Source: Bimuria novae-zelandiae CBS 107.79 (taxonomy: Eukaryota > Ascomycota > Dothideomycetes > Pleosporales > Didymosphaeriaceae). From it: DNA of 64,000 nucleotides. The notes under the pieces were generated by a model. The model made no database searches and was not told the origin of the DNA. It worked only from the letters and a program-made list of their open reading frames with translations. Made by a program: the position numbers and the translations under genes. Shown here in pieces: positions 22,974 to 34,875 of the stretch. Every line of letters begins with the position of its first letter. Within the stretch, counting starts at the first letter, position 1. Where the stretch lies: assembly GCA_010015655.1 (NCBI GenBank), contig ML976776.1, positions 62,001-126,000 of the forward strand. The letters run 5' to 3'.

Positions 22974-24343
22974 GCGACGGCAAGGCAACACACCACGAGA
23001 AGTAGCGCCGCCGACTGCGGTCGGCACCTTTACAAGTCGTCTCTTCCCAAGTGAGAGGGACTTGTTGGTCGCTACTCTCAACGTTGAGACAGGGCCAGCA
23101 TAGCGTTGAACCCTGCTCACGCTTCCATGTTTTCTGGCTGCGTCATGGTTCTTGGACGCCAGCCCCTTTTTCGCTTCTATTCTATACCATTTCCGAACAG
23201 TAGTGGCTTCTGATGTACATAGCCCACCCTTTCTATTTCACAATTTTACTTTCTTCGTGCTTATACCTTTCGCTTGTTTATAGTCCTTTGTTACCTTTTA
23301 TCATTATCGATCATCGCACTGCACAACGCATGTGGGTCTCTTTTGTTGAGCGATAGCGTTTTAGCGATTGACATTGCATGGGAGCATGGCTTTAGCGTAC
23401 TCTACAGCCTGTTCTGGTTTGAATCCGCGTGGACGGAATATATCACTGTTTTTATGAGACCGGGCTTAGTACTATATTGGTGAAGTGGAGATTGGTATTC
23501 TTGTTCCATTGTGTTGGCCTTGCATGTGAACAGCTTTCCTGCACTGCCTTATGCCGTGCTCTTACGTAAAGCTAAAAGCTAGCTATACACTACTACATGA
23601 ACAGTTAAAGTTCAGTCTTTGCACTATCTATCCTAGGGTTACTCACTACCTTTTCCAAGTCTAAACATTGGCCCGTTGTAGCCTACTTCCATCTTTACGC
23701 GAGAGGCCGTGGTTAGGAGAAGTTGCGAAGAGGCTCGTCTAATATATCTATCTCATCAACCATCTCGCTAGATGCAACCTTCGAACGAGAATCTATGCTT
23801 GAAGAAGCTACACACGCTGTCCCGATGTCAGTTCTTTCCCAAAGAAATGCAACAAGCATAACTGGCGACAAACAACTTATATACCAACATAGCAGATATC
23901 ACATTTGTATTTAATTCAATGTTCTTTTGAAAAGACTGTATTTGAACAGTAAAATAGGGGTGAAAGCGTTCTACCGCGGCTTCTCCAAGCTTGCGAAGCG
24001 CTAAAGTTGACAATAGGAGAGCAAGCTTCTTGCTATTGATTGTTTGTACCTGGCTACTTACAACTATGCTTCTGTTAATTTTTATCCTAAAGTACAATTA
24101 AACCTCACGAAGCAAAATTCGTGCGCCAACAATTCCGCTTTCACCGCCCTACCCTAGCTAGCCTGCAAAAACTTCTCTACCATGCCCCACAGGCCCACCA
24201 ATCATCTCCCAATACCCACGCAAGCCTTCCAGTACCCACTTCGTCTCCCGAGTAAGCATTTGCATTCATCTACCACCTGTAATACTCTTTACCGCTCTAT
24301 ATATTGCTCATCAACCATCTAACTCACATCGCAATCACGTGAC
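22974..24343. other. Intergenic, no gene recognised
   Basis: 3' region of the acidic-protein gene followed by about 1 kb of slightly AT-rich DNA without RIP character, up to the tRNA. Confidence 0.5.
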
Positions 24344-24440
24344 GGGCTTGTGGTTTAGTGGTATAATTTTCCCTTAGCATGTCTACGAAGCTCTTGGACA
24401 TCGTTGGGAAAGGTCCTGGGTTCGATTCCCAGCAAGTCCA
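24344..24440 (+). tRNA. tRNA-Ala (AGC) with a 25-nt intron
   Basis: The acceptor arm pairs gggcttg (24344-24350) with caagtcc (24433-24439), including the G3-U70 wobble pair and A73 that mark alanine tRNAs. The anticodon arm is ttccc-ttagca[intron]t-gggaa, giving anticodon AGC at 24376-24378. The T arm is cctggg-ttcgatt-cccag-like. The intron sits at the standard place, one base 3' of the anticodon (24380-24404), leaving a 72-nt mature RNA. A run of five T's at 24444-24448 is a plausible RNA polymerase III terminator. The D arm (tggtttagtggtataatt) looks more like fungal Pro/Gly tRNAs, but the loop and G3-U70 decide for Ala. Confidence 0.9.
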
Positions 24441-24988
24441 ATTATTTTTGCGGCTGCAGCTGCTTGCATCATGTGATATGGGGGGCGCGGAAATGGAGCG
24501 TAGCTTTTTTCCCTCCACAATTTCAGTCAATTTTTTGGGCTTTGCAGAGAGACTAGATTAACTTTGTATATACTTATGGTCAAGAACTACTCCTGAACTT
24601 TTATCTGGGGGTAAACAGCCCAGTGAGGGGACTCGGTTGTGTGGGCGCAATGGTAACTTTGCATTCACAAGGAAGTAGTACTCGGTACATAGCTAGCTAG
24701 CTAGCCAGCCGTAAGAACAAGACACTTTCGTCACAGTTATATTAAGAGTGAAGGTCAACGCGTGCAAGACACCGTTTTTCAACGCACATACTACATGCCA
24801 CGAGCGGTCCAGCAATAGACGCCAACCGCACATACGGTACCCAGCCCAAGACCAAAACACTAAGAACTAACCTCCGAGTAGACAAAAAGAGGGTATACCC
24901 GTATTCCATTTCGCCAAACGCAATAATTCATCATCATAAAGTCATCAAACGCATCAATCCACTAATACAATTCGTCCACATCATTGCT
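24441..24988. other. Original 3' flank of the F-box gene, now displaced
   Basis: GC-normal DNA between the tRNA terminator and the left duplication of the LINE. Because the LINE inserted just after the F-box stop codon (see 30857), the sequence read leftward from 24988 is what used to follow that gene. A short gcta repeat lies near 24690-24708. Confidence 0.55.
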
Positions 24989-25000
24989 CTCAGAACCAAC
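24989..25000. repeat. LINE target-site duplication, left copy
   Basis: ctcagaaccaac, identical to 30856-30867 on the other side of the LINE. Confidence 0.85.
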
Positions 25001-28000
25001 AACACCAACACCAACTTTGGAATTTTGAGAAAGTGGTAAAACTGCTAAATCTTTACCTTGCTCATCTCAGTTTCACCTGAAATCCTACTCTAGCCATCTT
25101 CAGGCACCGCACGCATGCGGTGGGCTGATAATAGCAATGGAGACGCCTTAGAGGCCCCCTCCGGGGCCCTCTACAGCGACTTGCCCCCCAGACCCTAAGT
25201 CTGCGCGATAGACTAACATCCAGCACCCCTCTAGGAAGCGTTAATAGACTAATATCCGCCCTCTAAGACGCCTTTCCTTTAGTAGAGGCGTGCCTATCTG
25301 CCTAAGAGCTGCTATAAATACAGTAGCTAACGCCTTTAACTTCTACCTTATAGCTACGCGCAAGGCGGCAGAAACCTAAAAAAAAGTTATAATAGTTATA
25401 GCTAAAGCTATTAACTATTATATTACTAATTTTAAGCGCCTAGAGGAGCTAGTAGCTACCTCTACCCTTTATAACTACCTTATATAGATACTAAAAAATT
25501 TAGCCACGCTAAGCCTTCGTCCTAATATAGTTAAGACTAGCTACGACTTGACAACTACTGCCTATACTACAGACAGCAATAGTAATCTTGCTACCTAGCC
25601 TTAGATAACATAGGCAAGTGTCGCATCTGCCTCCTACGGAGATAGTAGATACACGACTATAGCTAGTAATAGAAAATCTACAATCGCGGCCAGGCGGCAA
25701 ACTACACCTAGATAGGTAGTAGACCCACGAGTCCTGCTTACAGTCGCGAATCTAGCTAACTAGCTAGGCTAGACCTCTACCTTCGCTATACGAACGGCTA
25801 TCTGCGCTGCTATAGGGCTTAACCTTAGCGCTATCCCCACGGCTATAAGGACCCGCATAGGGTGGGCCATTACCCTAGCCTCTAACAACATACGATAGTA
25901 GCTTATAGAACAGGAAAAGAAGGAATTAATAATAAGATTTATTAAAGCTAACAGCGCTGAGTTGCCTATGCGATAGGTTAACTACGCTATACCTAGAGTA
26001 CCTAGTAGCTATCGCTTGCTGTTAGGGGAAGACGTGCCCTACTCCCTCTAGACAGTAGCAAAAGAGGCTTACACGCAGATAAAACAACACCTTATTAACT
26101 ATTACCCCTCCTAACATAGCCCTAATTAATTTAGATATACTACCTAGATAGTATCCTTTAAAAAGCCTGCGGTGGCTTTCTACCTCTTTAGTGCTAGCGA
26201 CCTATCCCGCGAGATAATTAAGAAGCAGGCTATAAAACGCTATAACCCTAGCTACTAGGGCTACTATAACGCGTTACAATACACACGCGCACCCTGCTAC
26301 TATAATTATAAAAAAAACTTAGTAAGCACGAAAGCCTAATAAGAGATAACTACGCTTATAAATAATAATACCTTAACTATCGCGGCCTACACGCCGCAGA
26401 CGACACTACCTACTTAGTAAAACCTAGAAAGGTAAATAATCGTATTATCTAACTAACTTGCTATAAACTAGAGACACTAAGACGCGCTAGATAAAAGGCC
26501 TTTAACTAATTATATAACTTATAGCCTTAACCCGAGCTTACTGCCTAAGGCCAAGACACCTCCCCCAGCAAAGAAGACGATACTAGACTAGAGCAGGAAC
26601 TAGTGGCCCTAAGCTATCGTCCCCTAAGAGGACCTCGACGATCGACCTTGTACCCCGACACCTCCTTACGACAAGCGGCCCTACGCTTATCGAGTAGGCC
26701 TATACGATTCTCTACGCTAATTAGTAATAGCCTAAACCTCGCCGCGCTCTCTGCTAGAAGCATAAGATAGGATAATCACACCTAGTCCTCCTTATAGGAG
26801 GACTAGACTATAGACGAATTTTTAAGTTAATAAGGAACAACTATCGTAGATTTACCCTACGTAGGGACGCTAATATTAAAGTATGCTAGATAAATATTAG
26901 TAGAAGTAGCCTAGCATATATAGCCACCCTTAAGATTGCTTTTATAGAGGGTATTAACATTATTTATATGTAAGAGCCAGCTACCTAGCTAGGCACACGC
27001 ACTTTAAACCACCCTAGTTATAACTTTTACCTACTAGTAGATAGCTAGGATAGCTAAGAGATCTAGGAGGCAGAACGCCCTTAGGTCCTTATCTTTACCC
27101 GTAAGGGTAACTAATTAAAAATTATATTACGTACTCTACTTTATAACTAGGACATGTAGTAGATTAACGTTAACAGAATCTTAATACTTAATATTTACTA
27201 GGCGCTATAGACTACGCCTGTTCTTAACTATATTACCTACCTTACCCCGCCTAACAGGTGCCTTGCTAGGGGCGACCTTAACGCTAAACACGATATGTTT
27301 AAGCCTAGAGTCACGACCACACAGGGCGGCGCTGAACTAGCCTAATAGGCTATAGACAGTGGCATAGACTATATTGGCAAGTCTGGAGTTCCTACCCACC
27401 GTGCGGGGCACGTTATAGACCTCTCCTTTTATAATATCCCCTTCGCTACCATAGCTATACAATCGGACATAAACTACGGCTTAGACTACAACACGCTAGT
27501 TACTATAATACTTAGAAAGAGATAGGAGCTACTTAACTAGTTCTAATATAGGGTCCCTACTATAAAGCTCTTACTATTTATTAACGCTATCGCTAGTAGG
27601 ATAAAGAGCGCTCCTAGCTTAAACAGACTACGCACTCGCGAGCACGTTAATAGGCGCGTTACTACCTTAGAAGAAGTCCTTACTAACGCCCTAAAGATAG
27701 CAGGCAGGAAGAAAAGAGGGATAGGCCGTTTAGCGCCCTAGTAGACAGACGCCTGTAAACAAGATTACTAGGCACACTTAAACTTGCTAGACGGCCACAC
27801 TAGCTAGGGCCCTTTTAAGGAGACGCGCACTTTCCTAGCAATAGTCTATAAAATAAAGAAGGAATACTAGTAACACACTATAAATAATATAGAAGATAAC
27901 CAGGAACTATTCTAAATTATTAACTAGTATAAGCTAGAACCTACTAGAACCTAGGCACTAATAGTCTTTAGAGGCATAGAGGTAACAAAAGACAAGGATA

Positions 28001-30855
28001 AGACTAAAATACTTTAATAAGCACTACTCTATAGATTCACGGTAGAAGATAACCTGCCAGAACCGCCCTCCCTACAAGAGAACCCTACCATCCCTTAGGA
28101 CACGTACCTGTCTATTAAAGAGACAGAGCGCTGCGTGATTAAGGTCTCTAGCACCTTACTAGGCGCTAATAGCATAACTATCTAGCTACTTACAGCATGC
28201 TAAAAATATATTAGATAGTACGTCTGCGATATCTACTGCGACCTACTTAAACTTAACTACTATCCTGCCGCCTGGAAGGACGGGGAGATTGTGTTTATTA
28301 AGAAGCTTGGTAAGAAGGACTACACGGTCCCAGGCTCTATAAGACCCCTCGCTATGCTACTCTGCTTTAGCAAGGGATTTAAAAAGATTACCGCCCGGCG
28401 TATAGCCTACTTAGCTATACTACACGGCGTACTAAGCCCCTAATATAGGGGGGCTCTACTAAAAAGGTTAGCTATAGACTTAATTGCCGCCTTTACCCAC
28501 GAAGTAGAACTGGCCTTTAGTAAAGGCTAGCACGTTACTATAGTTACTATAAACGCGCTTAGGGCCTTTAATACCCTCCTTATTAATAGACTGCTATACT
28601 AAATAAAAGGATAAGGCTAGCACTAAAAAGTCCTTATGCTTATGCGCAACATTCTCACGAACTAATATATACTTGTTTACTATGGCTAACACTGATCTGG
28701 CCGCCACCTAGTGGCTTGCGGTACCCTACAGGGCTCGCCCTTTTTACCTGTTATCTACATGCTGTACCTGGCGGAACTCCTCCTCCAGGATACTACGCTA
28801 TAATTTGGATATGCTAACAATATTTGCCTATACAGAGCCTCTTATAGCCTTAACCTTAATGTTAAATAACTCGCTAAAGACGTTCGCAAGATTAATAGAT
28901 ATAGCGTAAATAATAAGATTGCTTTCTTACTAGATAAGCTTAAAATAATCCACCTTACACGATAGAAAGGAGACTACGCCCCTCCTTGCATTATTAATAA
29001 GAACTTTACTATACACCCTATTCTCCTTATAAGTAAGAATAAGGCCCTGCGCTAGCTAGGCGTGTAGTTTAACTAGAAGCTTACCTTTAAGGCCTACGTC
29101 GCGACCCGCGCTGCTAAGATAAGGGTAGTTACATATTATATCTGCAGCCTAGCTTGAATTAAACACGGCCCCCCGCTAGGGTTCCTTTATAAGGTAGTAA
29201 TCGCCTACGTCCTCCCACGGCTCCTATACGGCGCAGAGGCCTGGTACGGAGGCAGGACAAAGCCCTCTAGAATTATGTGCTAATTAAGAAGCGCTTAGGT
29301 GAGCACTTAACTAGGCTAGCATATTAGCGTACTTAATAAAGTTCTTAAGTAGGCATGTAGAGTTATCGTACTAGCCTATTAGACTACACCCACCACCGCC
29401 ATCTTCTAGGACGCAGGACTCCCCTTAGTAATAGTAGCACTTAAGATATACAAGCTTTGCTTCGCGGTATACCTATTAATAATTAATAATAAACACCTGC
29501 TAACTGCCAGGACCCTCCTGCTTATAGTTAGAAGAGGCTAAGGCGTAGGCCTCCCACAGAGAGCCTGCTTAAAGGTATAGCAACTCGTATAGATCCTCGA
29601 CTTAGTACCCCGACCAGAGTTCCGCGCCCCCTACTACTCCCCTAAGAGCCGCACCAACTCTACAGGCTAAGTGGCTAAGAAGGATGCCGCCTGTTACTTT
29701 AAGGAGTAGTAGGCTTTCCTCCCGCTAACTGCTATTACTATCTTCTTAGACAGCTCTAAATAATAGATTAACGGCGTTAAGCACGTTACATACGGCTACG
29801 CCGTATATAAAGGGCAGGCCCTTACCCTATAAGGTAATAGCTCCCTTAACCCTAGGTCCTACATTTTTAATGCTAAAGCTATTAGCGCGTGGTAAGGACT
29901 CGCCTACACACTTAATACGCCTGCCTACTAGCTAAGATATATATACATATGTATTAATAGCACTTCTATTATATAGTGCATAAGAGGCAACCCGTCCCCC
30001 TTCTTATAGTAGGCGTTTGTTAGGTGCCAGGAGATAATGGAGAACCTGGACATCGCTGTCTAATAGGCCCTAGGTTACTGCGAAATAGAAGGGAATAATT
30101 TAGCAGATTAGCTAGCTAACGACGCAGCAAAGTCCCCTTAACCTTTATACGGCATGGTAGCTGAGCCCACAGTCTTAGGCCTTAAGTCAGACGTCCGCGC
30201 CCACGCTAGGAGCGCTGAGATAGACTAGTAGCGCGCCCGCTCGCCTAAGTTGTCAAAATAGTACATGCAGTGGGACCTCACTTACTGCCCTGCGAAACAG
30301 CCAAAGGAGCTCACCCTCTAACGACCAGCGCTTGCTAAGCTACTGTCCATGCGCACCCGCCACGGACACTACGCCTGGTACTATAAGAAGTTCAGGCACG
30401 AAGACGCCGTTACTAAATGCCCCTGCGGAGCAGACCTGGCGCCTGACCACATTGTACACTGCCCACGATTAGTTCGAAAGTTCCGCTACTGGCCGAAACG
30501 GCCAGCGTGCCCCCCAAGCACCACCAGGGAGGGCGTGGAATACCTGAAGGCACTTAAGCCAAAAGATTTCCAACTTCTACTAGAGCTTGTTAACCCTATA
30601 GAATAAGTCTATATGTATAATAGATACAACCTGACACCTCAGCCTACAGGCAAGAAGACAAGGATTTGGCCCCCGCACGGAGGGGGGCGGACTCTCACAA
30701 GCCACTGCAAGAGATGGCAATAGCTACATAGCAAGAAACGCCCTCACCACTTTAGCGAGCCCTAAATGGTTGCTCGGCGCGTCTCCATGCCCCATGGGAG
30801 GCTAGAACATTATGTTCCTAGACGTTAATCAATACTACTACTACTACTACTACTA
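25001..30855 (+). mobile_element. RIP-degraded Tad1-like LINE (non-LTR retrotransposon)
   Basis: A 5.86-kb element between 12-bp duplications, ending in a (tac)n tail (30832-30855). All frames are full of stops, but domains are readable in order: endonuclease (about 27250-27500; ARGDLNAKHDMF, GVPTHRAGHVIDLSF), reverse transcriptase (about 28270-28620; KKDYTVPGSIRPLAMLLCFS, ARRIAYLA), RNase H (about 29740-30140; LDSSK, YCEIEGNNLAD), and the C-terminal zinc motif CPCGADLAPDHIVHC (30419-30463). This EN-RT-RNH-CCHC order is that of fungal Tad1-clade LINEs. The 5' 230 bp, a patch near 28680-28800 and the last ~560 bp keep normal GC. The element is full-length or nearly so, and dead. Confidence 0.88.
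30832..30855 (+). repeat. (tac)n 3' tail of the LINE
   Basis: Uninterrupted tac units, the simple-repeat tail left by target-primed reverse transcription, directly followed by the duplicated target. Confidence 0.85.
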
Positions 30856-30867
30856 CTCAGAACCAAC
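30856..30867. repeat. LINE target-site duplication, right copy
   Basis: ctcagaaccaac; it contains the TGA stop (complement of tca, 30857-30859) and the last codons of the F-box gene, so the gene kept its own stop codon. Confidence 0.85.
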
Positions 30868-33610
30868 GCCGTCCCTCCAATTTCTGCCAGAACCGCCCCT
30901 TCTCTACCTCCTCTCTTGGCCCGATGAACTCCAGCACCTGCCCGTGACTCCCAATGCGGATATCTAGATCGAAGATGTCGTTCGCAGACCGCGTCTCGTC
31001 TCGCGCGCCTAGACAGAAGCTTGCTCGAACGCGAACGCCGCCAGGTTGGGCCTTGGCCACGTCGCTCAGGTGCGGTGCAATGTCCTCGGCGACGCGGTAC
31101 GCGAGTGCGCTGGGAGTGAAACGCGTTTTGAGCATGACAGCCCAGCGGTTGAAATCCTGTTGTCTAGTAGGTTGATTTGTGAACCGTGGCATCATTGCGG
31201 GGTCGACGGGTGGAGAGGTCGAGGGAGTTACAAGTGGCGGTGTCAGGATGACAAGAGCCGTGGAACTCGGTGAGCGTGTGTCTCTCCACGATTGAATGAT
31301 TTCGGCGTCCCGGTATTGATCTTCGAATGTGGTGAGCAGCCAGAACGAGATAACTAGCTGCTTCAGGTTGTCGAAGTGTCGTAGAGGATAGAGCAGGGGA
31401 GTGGTGACAGGGGTAAGGTATGAGAGAATTGGGCTCCCGTTGTACCCACAAAGCTTGAGCTCTTCGATGGTGGACGCGTGATGGCGAGCGATGGTCAGCA
31501 TGAGCGGCGGAGCCTCTCCGTGCCAGCCATAATATGGTTCGACACTAACTTCATCGGGAAGATCCGTCCCGTTTTTGTATGACGCCAATATTCCATCTAA
31601 GTCTTCTTCTTCGAGCTGAGATGTAGCATCGGAGGCATGATGCGGATCATGCTGCTTCAAATCTACGCCGCGAGCTCCCCACGTGTTACCAACGGGAAAT
31701 GTGACACCTATCAGTACGAGCTTCTTCAAACAGCAAAAGTGCAGCGCACGAATCAACTCTCGCTTCTCGTCTCGAGGGATGCCGCCCTCAAGCTTGAGCT
31801 GCTCAATCTTGCGCATGTGACGGGCGAATTCGCTGATGAAACGGCGGCGGCGAATGCGCTCTTCGCGTTCGTGAGGCTCCCGACTTTCGTCTGTGTTCAT
31901 CTCTCCATTCCCGGAATAAAAGCTATCAAGCCGTAGGTCAACGAGCACGTTTCCTAGATGGGCTACTACGGCCCGCGCTCGTGACATCACTTCGGCACTT
32001 GGCTTGTGATGAGAGAAAAAGCGGTCCAAAGGCCATGCAAGGCATTGTATTCTGGTGTGTGCTTCCATAAAACCAAGGAAATTATCTTCGAGAAGGAAGA
32101 ACCCCTGAGGTAACCCTGTCTCTGGAACGACCGCATTACGGAGTTGGAATGCCCGTAAATTTGGGAACCTGAGTCGGGAGAGTTGCTCGAGATCGCTACT
32201 CGCCTGAGTATCGTCGCTCGAGCCTTGTTGGCGCCAGAGTATCCAATCCAGATTCAGACTCGTAAGGGTTGACCATGACTTCTCGATGATGGTCATCATG
32301 GGATTCGGGGGTCCTGACTTCAAGTTTGGATAAGGGAACTGATTTGACTCTGCGAACGGCTGAATATCCGGACCTATATTGCGCGATCAGCCCGCTGGAA
32401 CCGGAACGACCCGTGTGCTCAAGGACGTACCATCAAAACTGAGTTTCTCCCATATCGATGTATCGTACACATCTGCTTTCGCCCTTAGCTCTTCAGGAGT
32501 AGGCAACTTGAGAACCACATTGGGCCGCGGGTGTGGCGTGCGAAGATCTATCGTGGTATATGAAAAGCCACCAGCGGCGTCATGCCTGGTCATCGGTTAA
32601 CGGCTCTCTCGCTCCCTGCAGGTGTTTGCGTATACTCACATGGGAAAAGGCCGTCCACCGCGAGCCAACGCATACTCGATTTGCGCTCTAGCTCGCCCCG
32701 AAACGTCCTCAGGTTCTGCGCGCAAGCGACGGATGCGCACTGATTCCAAGCCAGTCGCATAGCTGGAAGACAACACGTCGTTGTAATTCGTCCCAAACCC
32801 TGACAAGCAAGAGCTTTCCACCCACAACTTGCGCAGCGGAACTCGATGCGGCCGCTTTCGATCTAGGAATGCCGCGAGCAGTATCCGCGTCAAGTTGAAG
32901 TGTCCGTATATAATGCGCAGTGTGTGTACGTTGACCAGGTTGCGTACCGCCAACCAGAGGAGAGTGTGAACACGCTCGTCTTGCGATAGGTTTACGGCGT
33001 CAAAGTGCAGGTGCGGTAGCTCGGAGAAGATGTTCGGCGGCGGCAGGTGGCAACGGTGTGTCAGGGTTTGGACCTTCGAAGCTATGGTCGGATTGGTGGC
33101 TAGAATATACAGCTTCTGTATAATTGGGGTGTCGTCGTGCTGAATAGGCGTCTCGTTAGCGTGATTCATGTACAAGAAGGAAACAGGCAGGAACGGTCTC
33201 GTCTGGATGCAGGCAGTGCACCGTCCTGGGGCTGTTTATATTGAAGTCACCCACCTCGTCTGGATCCCCTCTCCCCCGGTCGCCCCAAACGTGTATCGTT
33301 GTATTGTTTACATGGAGGTGCCATTTGTCCATGAGATTGACATGCTGCCAGAGAAAGTCGGTCGCGTGGCGGTGAAAGCATTTAGAAACGAGAGCTGTCT
33401 CCTTCAGGTCGCTCGAGGACAAGAAACCGAAAACAAGTTGTAGCAGCTCAGACGGAAGATTCTCAATCTATTTACTACTCAGCTAAGCTCGAGCAAACTT
33501 GGGGTAGGTAGCATGCGCCCGCGACAGGGTTGCACTGCGGTGCTACTCACGAGAGATCCAGCGTCTTCTTCGCTAGCTTGGGACCGCGCAACTACCCAGC
33601 TGATGTCCAT
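30857..33610 (-). CDS. F-box domain protein
   Basis: Five exons on the minus strand: 33610-33551, 33467-33255, 33139-32640, 32585-32431, 32373-30857; 814 residues. Introns of 83, 115, 54 and 57 bp have GT-AG ends and keep phase throughout. The F-box is at about 21-66, beginning IENLPSELLQLVFGFLSSSD and continuing ETALVSKCFHRHA and LWQHV; it only becomes whole once the first intron is removed. The rest contains leucine-rich stretches such as LPHLHFDAVNL, RNLVNVHTLRI and TSLNLDWILW, as in fungal F-box substrate adaptors that bind Skp1 in SCF ubiquitin ligases. The third exon seems to end in a TGA at 32387-32389, but that lies within the 57-bp intron (gtacgt...tatag). The LINE sits one base past the stop codon. 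Confidence 0.85.
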
Positions 33611-33843
33611 GCTGGCAGACTGACATGCACGAATGTTTGGCGTAGGAGTGAGGTATAATGCTGTGGGTCGTGTGTGTTGATGTGCCATTGGAGAAGATAT
33701 CTATGGTATGATGCCATTCAATCAAGTGCGAATGCACGGACGTTTGCGCCCCGCCACGGATCGCCTCACTCCACGCGTTTCTTTGTTTCTCCACTATCGG
33801 AACCCCACCCACCATTGTTACCGATCTGCATTTGATTGAAGCT

Positions 33844-34380
33844 TCAATTTGAAGCGCTAGGACCCCTTAATGCAGCAGCCTGCTTCTCCTCCCTGGCCTT
33901 CTTAAATTCGGGGTCGCCCTGTATCCTCAGGCAACGGAACATGCCTATGCCTGGCTTCACGTCCTCGAAGCCATACTTTGGGTACAGCCGTTGACCCAGC
34001 GGATCGGCTACCAGGCTTACATACGCATGTGGCGCATGTTCGTCTGCATAGGCAACCAGCGATTCCATGATCCGCTTTCCAAGCCCTCTGTTCTGGTGGT
34101 CTGGGTGCACGGCGACGTCGACTAGTTGCAGGAAGAGCGCTCCGTCACCCAGCAGTCGGCCCATGGCGACAGCATCCTGGTTGGGCCCTGGTGTGTTTTC
34201 GTCCATCATGTCCTTCCCTTCATACGCCACGAAGCACGCAAAGGAGTTTTGCAATGATTTGGGCACAGCTTCTGCCATGGCTTCGGGCGGGGGCGGCGTG
34301 AGGTTCGCGAGCTTCCGGAGATCGTGATATACCTGAGGCGTTGGAAGGCCCTGTAAAACGACGTAGAGTTCGCTATTCAT
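33844..34380 (-). CDS. GNAT-family N-acetyltransferase
   Basis: Single exon, 178 residues from the ATG at 34380 (MNSELYVVLQGL). The open frame reaches 34491, but the extra 37 residues are basic and low-complexity and were left out. The acetyl-CoA-binding motif A is clear: LVDVAVHPDHQNRGLGKRIM (about 98-117), matching the Q/R-x-x-G-x-G/A signature, preceded by ALFLQLVDV and followed by the C-terminal AYVSLVADPLGQRLYPKYGF, a typical GNAT motif B. It should transfer an acetyl group from acetyl-CoA to an amine; the substrate is not readable from the sequence. It lies between the F-box and cupin genes on the same strand without signs of an operon. Confidence 0.88.
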   Translation of the reverse strand: MNSELYVVLQGLPTPQVYHDLRKLANLTPPPPEAMAEAVPKSLQNSFACFVAYEGKDMMDENTPGPNQDAVAMGRLLGDGALFLQLVDVAVHPDHQNRGLGKRIMESLVAYADEHAPHAYVSLVADPLGQRLYPKYGFEDVKPGIGMFRCLRIQGDPEFKKAREEKQAAALRGPSASN

Positions 34381-34875
34381 CTTGCGATTGTTGTGACGGT
34401 TTGTTGTATTAGAGCAAGTTTTCTTTTGCCTCTCGGATCGAGGGTGGGTGTCCACTCCGATTCCGTCAAAACTCCGAATACCGCGTCGCACAACATCACT
34501 TCCCGACCTCGGTCATAGCCTATGTATCATTACTTATACGACGGCTAAATATGAGACTCGCAGATAATACACAGCGAAACGGGAACTGGGACTTTCCATG
34601 GTCACGTGCTAACATCGTCGCCCGGAACCTGGGAACAGGGAGGTAACGGTCTAGCGGCTCGTGCCTACCTCTGCAACACCTTCCCCAAACCCTTAAGGAA
34701 TTGTCAAGCTCGAAACACTAGGATTTATATCACATTGTAATCACCACGACTTCTCAGAAACAACATTTCGACGCTGGTTCTCTCTGGATCTCCAACAACT
34801 CCCTGATCCTCCACGCCTTCCAACCTCTCTCCACTGCATCTTCCCACAAACGCCCACCTACCACTATGAATCCTA
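34381..34875. other. Intergenic
   Basis: 495 bp between two minus-strand genes: promoter of the acetyltransferase and 3' end of the cupin gene. No other feature seen. Confidence 0.5.

Noticed and set aside
24690..24708. gcta tandem repeat
   Set aside because: Too short to be more than a minor microsatellite.
30349..30606. Small stand-alone gene with a CxC...HxxxC motif
   Set aside because: It is the C-terminal zinc motif of the LINE polyprotein, a GC-normal piece of the element.
32387..32389. In-frame TGA in the middle of the F-box gene, first taken as a nonsense mutation
   Set aside because: It lies inside a 57-bp intron (32374-32430) with gtacgt donor, ctgat branch-like site and tatag acceptor; removing it keeps phase.
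34381..34491. 37-residue N-terminal extension of the acetyltransferase
   Set aside because: Basic low-complexity stretch; the GNAT fold begins just after the ATG at 34380.
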